From Bacillota bacterium (lineage in GTDB: Bacteria; Bacillota; Clostridia; Peptostreptococcales; Anaerovoracaceae), in assembly GCA_023394035.1 (NCBI GenBank), contig JAEXBK010000001.1, positions 1 through 15,514 on the forward strand: a stretch of 15,514 nt of DNA, given 5' to 3'. How positions within the stretch are numbered: position 1 is the stretch's first letter; every line of letters begins with the position of its first letter. The translations under genes were made by a program, and so were the position numbers. Of this stretch, positions 8,193-15,023 are shown piece by piece. Under the pieces are notes generated by a model, which saw only the letters and a program-made list of their open reading frames with translations, ran no database searches and was not told where the DNA came from.

Positions 8193-8221
8193 ACTATACA
8201 TATTGATGCCGGAATTGTCAA
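8193..8221 (-). promoter_or_regulatory. Sigma-A-type promoter of the riboswitch operon
   Basis: TTGACA (8221-8216), a 17-nt spacer, then TATAGT (8198-8193) on the minus strand: a near-perfect housekeeping promoter. Transcription would start near 8186, about 25 nt before P1 of the cobalamin aptamer. A strong constitutive promoter followed by a riboswitch terminator is the usual attenuation design. Confidence 0.88.
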
Positions 8222-8257
8222 GAATTGTATATGAAAGTATTGTTAGTTTACGCTATC

Positions 8258-9190
8258 TTATATCTCCTCATTTTGCTTTTTCTGATAGCGTTTCCAGAGC
8301 CATACTACAACGAGGAAGTAGATGACATTTCCTATCATAGTCATAATAGCGTCTTTTGTTGCAGCATCGCCCACGGCACCTGCAGCCGTAAAGTCTCTGC
8401 CGCCCTTTGCCAGGTTGCTTATTATGAACAGTACGCTGTTGTTTACGGTATGCATGATAATACCGGCTTCAAGACCGCCCGTAATATATATCAGAGCGCA
8501 TGCCAGAATTCCAAACAGTGCAAGCGACATCGTGACAAAAACATTTACAGGCTCATGCATAACCGAAAAGAATATGGATGCACCGATTCCGAATATCAAC
8601 CAGCTTATTTTCTTGTTCTTGAAGATCGGTCCGAATACCTGCAGAAGCCATCCGCGGAAGAACATTTCTTCTCCCATGCACTGAAGCGGCGTGAAAAAAA
8701 AGGTCAGCGCTATCGTTATTGCCGCTTTTGATGTGAGTTCGATCTCAAAAGGCTTATTTATCATCTCCTGAATCACCATACCGACTACCATTACGGGAAC
8801 CAGTATAAGTGAGCACGGCGCTATCCATTTCCATCTTGCTTTACCTGTAAATGATATGAGCTCTGCCTTCTTGCTCTTGAAGACAATTCGATTCGCCAAA
8901 ATTCCTGCAGGGAACAGCGCAAACAGAATAACATCATAAATTTTTTCGCCGTATTTCAGACTCTCAAAGTCACCGCTTACAAGCACTTTCCAATATGCGC
9001 TTCCATATCCGCACACGGTGAGAATCAGCCCGATGCCGATCATCGAAACAGCGACAACTATAACAAATGATGCCGCATAAGCAAAAATTGCAAGAATCAG
9101 TTTTTTCCAGTTCCACCCATGCTCGTTCAGCATGTGAACATAGTTCTCCCCCTGCACAATCGCACCATTTTCGTTCCATTCATTCAGCAT
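8258..9190 (-). CDS. CPBP family intramembrane glutamic protease-like protein
   Basis: 310 residues with about seven or eight hydrophobic helices. CPBP (Abi) motifs are present: GEEMFFRGWL with Glu174, Glu175 and Arg179, then FFSVMHEPVN with His212, then a further helix of the IYITGGLEAGIIMHTVNNS type carrying a second His and an Asn. These residues form the active site in Rce1-like proteases, so the protein is probably catalytic. Substrates of bacterial members are mostly unknown; some process peptides or give bacteriocin immunity. The ATG at 9190 has a strong AAGGAGG 7 nt upstream. It stands alone, and no clear terminator was seen after its stop, so some read-through into the riboswitch leader is possible. 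No convincing promoter was found upstream. Confidence 0.9.
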   Translation of the reverse strand: MLNEWNENGAIVQGENYVHMLNEHGWNWKKLILAIFAYAASFVIVVAVSMIGIGLILTVCGYGSAYWKVLVSGDFESLKYGEKIYDVILFALFPAGILANRIVFKSKKAELISFTGKARWKWIAPCSLILVPVMVVGMVIQEMINKPFEIELTSKAAITIALTFFFTPLQCMGEEMFFRGWLLQVFGPIFKNKKISWLIFGIGASIFFSVMHEPVNVFVTMSLALFGILACALIYITGGLEAGIIMHTVNNSVLFIISNLAKGGRDFTAAGAVGDAATKDAIMTMIGNVIYFLVVVWLWKRYQKKQNEEI

Positions 9191-9353
9191 TCTCGTACCT
9201 CCTTAATTCGCCATATATTTTTTGCTCAATTGAGATGCTTTTCTTTCGTATATTATCATCAAAATGCTCTCAAGTCTCATATACAACGAATTTCTTTGAT
9301 AGGAAAAAGTTCATAACGGGTAGATTTTTTGTGTTCTTTGTTTAGACTATATG

Positions 9354-9367
9354 GTGAAAAATTTCAC
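9354..9367. repeat. Short palindrome GTGAAA-AA-TTTCAC
   Basis: A 6-bp perfect inverted repeat with a 2-nt centre lies between the HIRAN operon terminator and the CPBP gene. It could be a small operator for a dimeric regulator upstream of the CPBP gene, or chance in AT-rich DNA. No second copy was noticed in the window. Confidence 0.3.
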
Positions 9368-9387
9368 ATTTTGGTCATCAGGGCACG

Positions 9388-9412
9388 AAAAAAGCGACCA
9401 CTGCAGCCGCTT
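9388..9412 (-). terminator. Intrinsic terminator after the HIRAN gene
   Basis: Minus strand AAGCGGC (9412-9406) pairs with GTCGCTT (9398-9392), one G-T wobble, with a 7-nt loop. A run of six T (9393-9388) overlaps the end of the stem. It starts 4 nt after the stop of the HIRAN gene and ends the three-gene operon. Confidence 0.72.
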
Positions 9413-9415
9413 CGT

Positions 9416-9814
9416 CTATTCGTGTAAAAAAACTTTGATGGAAAGCTTGAGCCATTCGCCCCGCATTTCCTTTGATGTAACCGTCCCGAAAAGGGATTTT
9501 CCTGCATCCATAAGGCGTGCAAATACAACATTATCACACCTCGGAATATAGCCGATTTTGTTGCCGCCAACCGTCTTTATTGCGATGGCCTCGGGGTCAT
9601 AAGCGTTATCGGGTTCTCTGAAAAATTCAAGTCTGTCATCGATGTCAAGTGTCGGTTCGAGCTCTTTGATGTCCTTTACATGGCTCGTTCCCGCAACATA
9701 TGTCTCGAAAAGAAAGATGTCACGCTCAAACGGTTTCGGCATTACGAGACCTTCATTTTGGCTGTGAAGTAGCTCAACAAGCCCGTTGCTCTCCGGTTTT
9801 ATCAAATTGCTCAT
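9416..9814 (-). CDS. HIRAN domain protein
   Basis: 132 residues; residues about 33-115 form a HIRAN domain. The family pattern is plain: TYVAGTSHV, DRLEFFREPDNAYDPEAIAI, then KIGYIPRCDNVVFARLMDAG. HIRAN domains are known as OB-like folds in SNF2-type helicases (for example HLTF), where they bind 3' DNA ends; stand-alone bacterial versions are widespread and of unsettled function. No other domain is present, so this is a stand-alone type. GAGGTG lies 5 nt before the ATG and the start is 1 nt past the stop of the upstream coiled-coil gene, so it is coupled to that gene. DNA binding is inferred from the family only. Confidence 0.9.
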   Translation of the reverse strand: MSNLIKPESNGLVELLHSQNEGLVMPKPFERDIFLFETYVAGTSHVKDIKELEPTLDIDDRLEFFREPDNAYDPEAIAIKTVGGNKIGYIPRCDNVVFARLMDAGKSLFGTVTSKEMRGEWLKLSIKVFLHE

Positions 9815-9815
9815 G

Positions 9816-10621
9816 TCAGCACCTCAACATTTCTTCGATTTTTTCTTTGTATATGGCTATAAGGTTGTTATACTCTTCAATCAGCTCTTCGAGCTCCTGT
9901 TTTTTCTGCTCCGATTTTTCTTCATCGGCCAGCAAATCACGCATTATATACGGATAATGTGATTTGATTGATTCGATGCTTTCGGTTATTGACTCAATCA
10001 AATCCTGCAGTCGCTTCTTTTCTTCGGCAAGCTGCGTAATTGCATCCTTGTGTTCGTTCGGCAGATTATCATTTCCAAGCATCGCATCTATAATGTTCAA
10101 CGTGTTCAGATCACCATTTTTGTATACCTCAACTGCAGTTTCGAGCAGCTCTATCTGTGCTTCCGAGCCATCCGGATTGATATCGGAATGTAGCCCTTGA
10201 CGATGTTATGATATAACTTTTTCAGCTGCTTGGAATCTTCTTCCGTCAGTTCCTCGGCTTTGCTTCTCCTTATCGCCTCATTCATCTTCTCTATCTGCTC
10301 GTTCAGGCGATCCTGATACTCCTTGAACTCACAGTCGAGCGTATTTTCTATATCCGAAAGAATAATTTTCTCCTGCCTGTTCTTTCTCGCCTGAATCAAT
10401 TCGATTTTGCGTTTCAGACGCAGTGCAGCGCATTGAGCCTCGTAAGCCTTGTATTCCAAGCTCCCGAATCTCATCATATATTCCGTTTCGATGTTTTTGC
10501 AGATGACAAAAATAAGCTCATCGCGTTCAAACAAAAGCGTCGAGAGTTCATTCTGCATTTGTTCAACTTCGTTTTTCAGTTTTTCAAAATCGGGAAATAA
10601 GATGATATTGTCCATTTTCAT
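9816..10621 (-). pseudogene. Coiled-coil protein with J-like segment, broken by a single-base frameshift
   Basis: Two reading frames that belong together. The first runs from the ATG at 10621 (1 nt after the upstream stop; a TTG at 10630 and an ATG at 10615 are alternatives) to a stop near 10151. The second continues in the -1 frame from about 10195 to the stop at 9816. Restoring one G at the GGG of 10196-10194 gives LYHNIVKGLHSDINPDGSEA followed by ELLETAVEVYKNGDLNTL. That resembles the J-like segment of clostridial coiled-coil proteins (usual form LHPDINP before a helix ending YKNGDL), and yields one 268-residue protein. Here the HPD triplet reads HSD. The regions before and after are long charged coiled coils. 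As written the gene is broken; a sequencing or assembly indel in the G-run is equally possible. The function of the family is unknown. Confidence 0.75.
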
Positions 10622-10622
10622 T

Positions 10623-12221
10623 TTATCCAACCTTTATGTTTTCGACAACCCAGTCGTATTCTTGCAGCGCGATCTCATTGTCGCAAAACCTGCACCGCTT
10701 ACCGTTCATAAAGTCTATGGATTGACCACATGAGCGGCATCGCATAAGAGATGGTGCACATGGAATTTGGGTCACGCATTTTGCGGATTTCAGTAAATTG
10801 ATGCCCCATTGTTCATTTCGTGTTATACATTTATCGTCTTGAATTTCCGTAAACTTAAGATTCGCTTCGACCTGTGCACGCTGAAATTTTTCATCCACAT
10901 TATAGCCGACGATTCCCATGTATTCGACATCCACATCAACCACATTTTCATACTTGCCCAGCATTGATTTGAGGTCGCCATAAGCAAATGCTTGTATTTG
11001 TTTTTCATTTTCGGCATAGGCAATTGAAGCGATTTTGTTCTGCAACCCCGAATAAAAAGTTGCTACGGAAAAGTGAGGGTCATGTTTCCTGATAATACCC
11101 GTAAATTTTTTGTCGTATTTCGGTGCGGATTTCAATTTCTTTAAGATTTTTCGGGAAACAACGCCCATCCCAAGAACTGAAATAACGAGTGGAACAATGA
11201 TCCACCAAGACAAAATCAAAATCGCCAAAATAAATACTACTGATGATATTATTATGGCAAACAACGCTGCGGCAACAGCACTCATCACTCCTGCTCCCTC
11301 ATCTGCCATCCATACAGGCACGTTGATGACTGCATATCCCGTAAAATACAGCACAACTCCTATGACGGCCGCCAAAGCGATAAACCCCATTATGCGATTT
11401 TTGATTCTGCTGTATCTGGCGAACTCCAAGTCATAGTCAGGTCTAAATGCGAATTCCGCAACCTTGTTTCCTAAATCTTCAACCAAAAACTTGGTTCCGC
11501 AAAAGTCGCATCCGTCCAACAGGGCTTCTCTCGTCATTTCGGCACCGCAGTTAGGACAAATCACACCCGTTTCGCCTATCTGACGTGACCGAACAATTGT
11601 GTAATAGGCAATACTGTTATGTATCTTCGAAAACAAGCTTTTGCCTTCACGCTTGTATTCCACCTTTGTCGCAATTCCCTCTTCAATTTCGGTAATATTG
11701 TATTTGCCGTCGCTGAAATTTCTGATTTCGGCATCGTTCGTGCCCGTATCCGGCATTCTTCTTGAAAGCAAATCAAAGGAAACCCCTAATTTCTTCAACC
11801 GATTTTTTCTAAAGCCCAATACACTCCTGTAAATCTGCGTCGTATCCCACTGGATGCTTTCGTTTTCTTTAGTGCTTGCAGTGGAATAAAACTCCGAAAA
11901 ATGCTCTCTGAAGTTTTTCAGAAGCTCGCCCCATTTGCTGCTTCCCAAGCTATCCGGTTCTTCCAAAACCTTCTTTGGAGATAGCGCACTGTCATTCTTG
12001 AAATTTCTTTTAAGCTTGCTAAAAAAACGTCCTGTCGCATCGCCTCTTTTGATGCTGTCAAAACCCGTTTTAATGAACAATATTCCCGGCACTATAAAAA
12101 GCAATCCCATCGGAATACCGATGACTATGTGAATTAAATCCGCTTCGATGCCAAAAAGCATGGTTTCCAGCATTACAGCGCCTATCAGGCACAAAACGCA
12201 ACCTAATATAAATAATCCCAT
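10623..12221 (-). CDS. Membrane protein with two zinc ribbons and a Tim44-like domain
   Basis: 532 residues from the ATG at 12221 (AGGAGG 8 nt upstream); an ATG at 12242 has its AGGAGG only 3 nt away and is less likely. In order: an N-terminal helical hairpin (about 2-50), a cytosolic or linker region, a zinc ribbon with Cys222, Cys225, Cys238 and Cys241, membrane helices near 278-297 and 312-351, a Tim44-like domain near 380-463 (starting KHDPHFSVATFYSGLQNKIA), and a C-terminal ribbon with Cys495, Cys498, Cys510 and Cys513. Tim44-like domains are NTF2-like folds that in mitochondria tether the import motor to the membrane; bacterial relatives are poorly known. The next gene is 1 nt downstream and carries a J-like segment, which echoes the Tim44/J-protein pairing. 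The Tim44 call rests on pattern recognition and is moderate. Confidence 0.78.
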   Translation of the reverse strand: MGLFILGCVLCLIGAVMLETMLFGIEADLIHIVIGIPMGLLFIVPGILFIKTGFDSIKRGDATGRFFSKLKRNFKNDSALSPKKVLEEPDSLGSSKWGELLKNFREHFSEFYSTASTKENESIQWDTTQIYRSVLGFRKNRLKKLGVSFDLLSRRMPDTGTNDAEIRNFSDGKYNITEIEEGIATKVEYKREGKSLFSKIHNSIAYYTIVRSRQIGETGVICPNCGAEMTREALLDGCDFCGTKFLVEDLGNKVAEFAFRPDYDLEFARYSRIKNRIMGFIALAAVIGVVLYFTGYAVINVPVWMADEGAGVMSAVAAALFAIIISSVVFILAILILSWWIIVPLVISVLGMGVVSRKILKKLKSAPKYDKKFTGIIRKHDPHFSVATFYSGLQNKIASIAYAENEKQIQAFAYGDLKSMLGKYENVVDVDVEYMGIVGYNVDEKFQRAQVEANLKFTEIQDDKCITRNEQWGINLLKSAKCVTQIPCAPSLMRCRSCGQSIDFMNGKRCRFCDNEIALQEYDWVVENIKVG

Positions 12222-12261
12222 ATGTCCTTCCTCCTCCGCCATCTGCCTCCTGTAGTTTTAT

Positions 12262-12272
12262 TAAGTATAGCA
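12262..12272 (-). promoter_or_regulatory. Extended -10 promoter for the Tim44-like operon
   Basis: TGCTATACT on the minus strand (-10 hexamer TATACT at 12269-12264, with TG one base upstream) lies about 43 nt before the start at 12221. The position expected for -35 is weak (TTTATG), which fits an extended -10 promoter. Confidence 0.55.
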
Positions 12273-12356
12273 TTCTTTCTGTGATCCATAAACGGTAATT
12301 TCAAAATAACACATAAGCAAATAGCTGAAAACGCTTGGAGAGCGGGCAGTGGCAAG

Positions 12357-12385
12357 TAGAATTTGTCTTTGATTTTATGTATAAT
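12357..12385 (+). promoter_or_regulatory. Probable promoter of the plus-strand pair
   Basis: A perfect TATAAT at 12380-12385 lies 42 nt before the start codon at 12428. The hexamer 17 nt upstream (TAGAAT) is a poor -35. The 12222-12427 gap thus holds two divergent promoters. Confidence 0.5.
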
Positions 12386-12427
12386 ATTGAACCAAGAAAT
12401 CGTTATTCATCACCGCAGGAGGTTAAA

Positions 12428-12862
12428 ATGGACAGACTGAAAGAACTTAACGAAGCAAAAGCTGCAGCGCAGGAAGTCATCGCAAGGATAGATAACGCAA
12501 TATCTTCTTTGAACAGCGCCTCTTCATGGGGAATCTTTGATATTTTGGGCGGCGGTTTCATTGCGAGCCTCATAAAAAGGGAAAAGATCAAAGGCGCCAA
12601 TGTAGATATCCAGGAAATGTCGGCTTCGCTTAACGCTCTGAACAAGGAGCTTGCAGATGTCAATATGCATTTGCCTGAAGAAGTCAGCGATACGCTCGGA
12701 GATAATGCCTTTGATATATGGTTCGACAATATCTTTACCGACATCAGAGTGCAGGGCGAAATCAAGGAATCATTGAACAAGCTTAAGGAGTTCAGAGAAT
12801 CCATAGTTTATCTCATCGCAGATCTCGACGCCGAGATAGAAAGCTGCAAGCCGGAAATCTGA
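12428..12862 (+). CDS. Conserved helical protein of unknown function
   Basis: 144 residues. The ATG at 12428 is chosen because a perfect AGGAGG (12417-12422) lies 5 nt before it; the frame is open back to 12335 but the extension overlaps the promoter and is not protein-like. It is all-helical with coiled-coil stretches at 1-35, 55-80 and 110-142. A central Gly-rich patch, WGIFDILGGGFIASLIKREK (about 35-54), breaks the helices and could be an amphipathic or membrane-touching turn. The same pattern (SSAGNWG..D..GGG.I...IKH) is familiar to me from unnamed Firmicutes proteins, but I cannot assign a function. No signal peptide. Its stop overlaps the next ATG (TGATG), so it was coupled to the nitrilase remnant. 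Confidence 0.85.
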   Translation: MDRLKELNEAKAAAQEVIARIDNAISSLNSASSWGIFDILGGGFIASLIKREKIKGANVDIQEMSASLNALNKELADVNMHLPEEVSDTLGDNAFDIWFDNIFTDIRVQGEIKESLNKLKEFRESIVYLIADLDAEIESCKPEI

Positions 12863-13192
12863 TGAGAATCGGTTTAGTTTCATATGCATTTAAGAACAAA
12901 GACATCGCCTTCAATATAGGGGAGATCGAGAAGGTCTTGTCTGAGACAACCGGCAGGGTCGATTTGTTATGCTTCGGAGAGGCGTTTCTGCAAGGCTTTG
13001 ATGCACTTTGCTGGGATTACGACATCGACAAAATATGCAAAACAAGCGCATTTGTCAGCAACAAACACGCTTATGATAAACCCTGTTAATTTTGATGCTC
13101 CGTGCCACGGCGGCTCTTGCCATTTCAGAAACGGCGAAGTTGCCGCACGAACCGCTTATGATATGGAAGAGATACTGATTGTTGAAGTGTGA
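12862..13192 (+). pseudogene. Nitrilase (carbon-nitrogen hydrolase) remnant with internal deletion
   Basis: The N-terminal part, MRIGLVSYAF through LLCFGEAFLQGFDALCWDYD, is a good nitrilase-superfamily start with the first catalytic Glu (in GEAFLQG). The frame then ends at a stop at 13087-13089. The last 35-40 residues continue in the +1 frame: MINPVNFDAPCHGGSCHF, then RNGEVAARTAYDMEEILIVE, which is a nitrilase C-terminal strand pair, with its stop at 13190-13192. A complete family member has about 250-290 residues; the middle, which would carry the catalytic Lys and Cys, is missing. The join lies somewhere near 13020-13065. This is an internal deletion plus frame change, so the gene is dead. 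The C-N hydrolase call is solid; original substrate unknown. Confidence 0.8.
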
Positions 13193-13197
13193 TTTGG

Positions 13198-13890
13198 TTA
13201 TGCAAGCAGAATGCTTTTGAAGAAAAGCAGCCCTATAACAAAGAACACTATTCCGGATACAATGAGGCAATTCTGTGCCAGCTCGCTTGCCTTTAACTTT
13301 TCGGAGTTTTCATAGAAAATACCGATGAAAAACTTATCGAGCTTAATGATGAATTTTGTCAAGAAGTTAAAGGCAAAGCCCAGAGCTATAAAGAACACTC
13401 CAAGCAACAGCTCCTTTGATTTACCGGCTATTCTGACCTTATCGCTTCCGAGCAGCATCTTTGAGATTGTTTTGTCCGAGATGCCCGGGTTGAAATTGTT
13501 CGTTTCACGGATAAAGTTGCTGACTTTGCTTTCACCGTTTACCTTACCGACAAGCTCGTCCGCTTTGGCATTATATGAAGCACTTAGAACTTCGGAATTC
13601 TCTTCCGATAATATCTTTATATTCTTGTATGATCCGTTTTCTGTAATTTCGAAGGCAAGCGACGCGGTCTTACCGTCTGACGAACTTATATTAATATTGT
13701 TTTTGTCGCCTTCGCTTACTATTTCTACTGACGTTTTATCCTGATCGGCATAAACTCTTTTGTTGTCACCTGAAGTTACGCCATAAAATTTGCTGCCGTC
13801 CCAGACGCCTTTGCTGAGTCCAAACACAAGCACGGCAATCGCAAGGATCAAAATAATGAATAGCTCGATTCTGACTATAATTTTCTTCAT
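13198..13890 (-). CDS. Three-helix membrane protein with extracytoplasmic domain, unknown function
   Basis: 230 residues. A membrane helix at about 7-26 is followed by an outer domain (27-158) rich in short beta strands and Asp/Lys/Ser, then helices at about 159-180 and 208-228. The segment GSKFYGVTSGDNKRVYADQDKTS lies right after the first helix. I do not recognise a family. AGGAG lies about 8 nt before the ATG at 13890, and the gene starts 20 nt after the acetyltransferase stop, so both are probably on one transcript. It ends 5 nt from the convergent nitrilase remnant, and no terminator was seen between them. Confidence 0.82.
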   Translation of the reverse strand: MKKIIVRIELFIILILAIAVLVFGLSKGVWDGSKFYGVTSGDNKRVYADQDKTSVEIVSEGDKNNINISSSDGKTASLAFEITENGSYKNIKILSEENSEVLSASYNAKADELVGKVNGESKVSNFIRETNNFNPGISDKTISKMLLGSDKVRIAGKSKELLLGVFFIALGFAFNFLTKFIIKLDKFFIGIFYENSEKLKASELAQNCLIVSGIVFFVIGLLFFKSILLA

Positions 13891-13910
13891 TGTTATTCTC
13901 CTTTCGTGGC

Positions 13911-14840
13911 TTATTCAATATGAGCAAAAGTTGTACCCAAGCCTATATCAAATCCAAGTGCCTTATACATGCGTTCATCACATGGGGCGCAGCATACCGT
14001 TAAGCTCGTTATGCCGTTTTCTAAGCACCATGTTTGCGCCGCTTTTGCTAATTTTCGGGCGATGCCTTTGTTTCGGAAGGCAGGTTCAATGTAGAAATCC
14101 TCATATACTCCTACATATGAGCAGGAAAAAGTAGAATAGTATTTTGCAACGCTGCACATACCGACACTACGGTAGCCGCGCTTGGTCACAAAGAAAGTTA
14201 TCTTTTCTTCTGTTATGGCTCGCTGAAGCTGCTTCTGTTTTTCTTCCGTTAGCGCCTCTTCTCCTATTTCTTTTTTGAACCCATTTTCCAATTTCAAGAG
14301 CTGCCAATCGGTTGGATCTTTGAGAAGCTCGACCGTGAAAGGAATCTCATCGGCGGGAGGCAAAATCATCAACGGCTCGCCCCATTCGTCCACCCCGTTC
14401 TCAACAAAACCGACGCTTTCCCAAAAGCTGAAACGCCTATCATTACTTCCGTAGTTAAGCTCCGCATAAAGTGCCCCGTTTTCCTTTGCCCAATTCAAAA
14501 GCAGCTTGGCACAAGCTCTTCCCGTACCGTTTCCACGATATTCCGGATATATGCAGTATTCCATAACGAAGCATTTACCGTCTTCGGATGTGTAAATCAC
14601 CGGCATTGCAAAGCCGATATCATTTCCGTTCTGATGAAAGAAGAGAAAAAAACACCTATCCTTAGGTCTGCTGTTCATTTTCGTTATACTGTCGTGATAT
14701 TCATCCCCAAGGAAATAAGCAAGATCCTCATCATTCGGTTTACTAAAAATATCACGCTCATGGTAGATATGAAGCTGCTCCCAAAAAGTTGCAACATCTT
14801 TTTCCGTAGTTGCTTCACGGATTGTAATTTTGGGCTTCAT
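13911..14840 (-). CDS. Tandem GNAT-domain N-acetyltransferase
   Basis: 309 residues with two GNAT domains. The first (about 5-160) has motif A YRGNGTGRACAKLLL at 101-115, then the FSFWESVGFVENG end pattern. The second (about 168-308) has FRNKGIARKLAKAAQTWCL at about 255-273 and the ERMYKALGFDIG end. Both acetyl-CoA binding loops ((Q/R)-x-x-G-x-(G/A)) are intact. Tandem GNATs acylate small molecules, antibiotics or peptides; the substrate cannot be told from sequence. GGAGG lies 7 nt before the ATG, and a promoter sits at 14978-14950. The three-helix membrane protein follows 20 nt downstream. Confidence 0.92.
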   Translation of the reverse strand: MKPKITIREATTEKDVATFWEQLHIYHERDIFSKPNDEDLAYFLGDEYHDSITKMNSRPKDRCFFLFFHQNGNDIGFAMPVIYTSEDGKCFVMEYCIYPEYRGNGTGRACAKLLLNWAKENGALYAELNYGSNDRRFSFWESVGFVENGVDEWGEPLMILPPADEIPFTVELLKDPTDWQLLKLENGFKKEIGEEALTEEKQKQLQRAITEEKITFFVTKRGYRSVGMCSVAKYYSTFSCSYVGVYEDFYIEPAFRNKGIARKLAKAAQTWCLENGITSLTVCCAPCDERMYKALGFDIGLGTTFAHIE

Positions 14841-14949
14841 TTTGCTGCCTCCAATTTAGCCTGCGAGTAGTTTCGGGAGGAAGCATGACGGCTTTGATTG
14901 ATTTTCTAATGTTTCTTATCCTCCATGAGAATCCTGCCCTGTTTTATTT

Positions 14950-14978
14950 ATGTTATCGTATATGAGAATATAAGTCAA
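14950..14978 (-). promoter_or_regulatory. Promoter of the acetyltransferase/membrane protein pair
   Basis: TTGACT (14978-14973), a 17-nt spacer and TAACAT (14955-14950) on the minus strand, about 110 nt before the acetyltransferase start. The long leader between them shows no structure I can name. Confidence 0.6.
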
Positions 14979-15000
14979 AGCATATTCCCATACAGAAGGC

Positions 15001-15018
15001 AGGCGGTACAAACCGCCT
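15001..15018. other. Perfect 7-bp hairpin after the partial membrane protein gene
   Basis: AGGCGGT, ACAA loop, ACCGCCT. It begins 5 nt past the stop of the minus-strand gene that ends at 15024, where a terminator is expected, but the bases after it on that strand (GCCTTCTGT) are not a T-run. It may be a weak terminator or an mRNA 3'-end stabiliser. Confidence 0.45.
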
Positions 15019-15023
15019 AGCGC

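Noticed and set aside
8225..8731. 168-codon open frame on the plus strand
   Set aside because: Mostly antisense to the CPBP gene with its conserved Glu-Glu and His motifs; no ribosome binding site and low-quality composition.
10151..10200. Programmed -1 frameshifting instead of a broken gene
   Set aside because: The site (GTC AAG GGC TAC) is not a canonical X-XXY-YYZ slippery heptamer, and no obvious downstream stem-loop was seen; an indel in the G-run is simpler.
12403..12804. 133-codon open frame on the minus strand
   Set aside because: Opposite the 144-residue plus-strand gene, which has a perfect AGGAGG and a TATAAT; the minus frame has neither.
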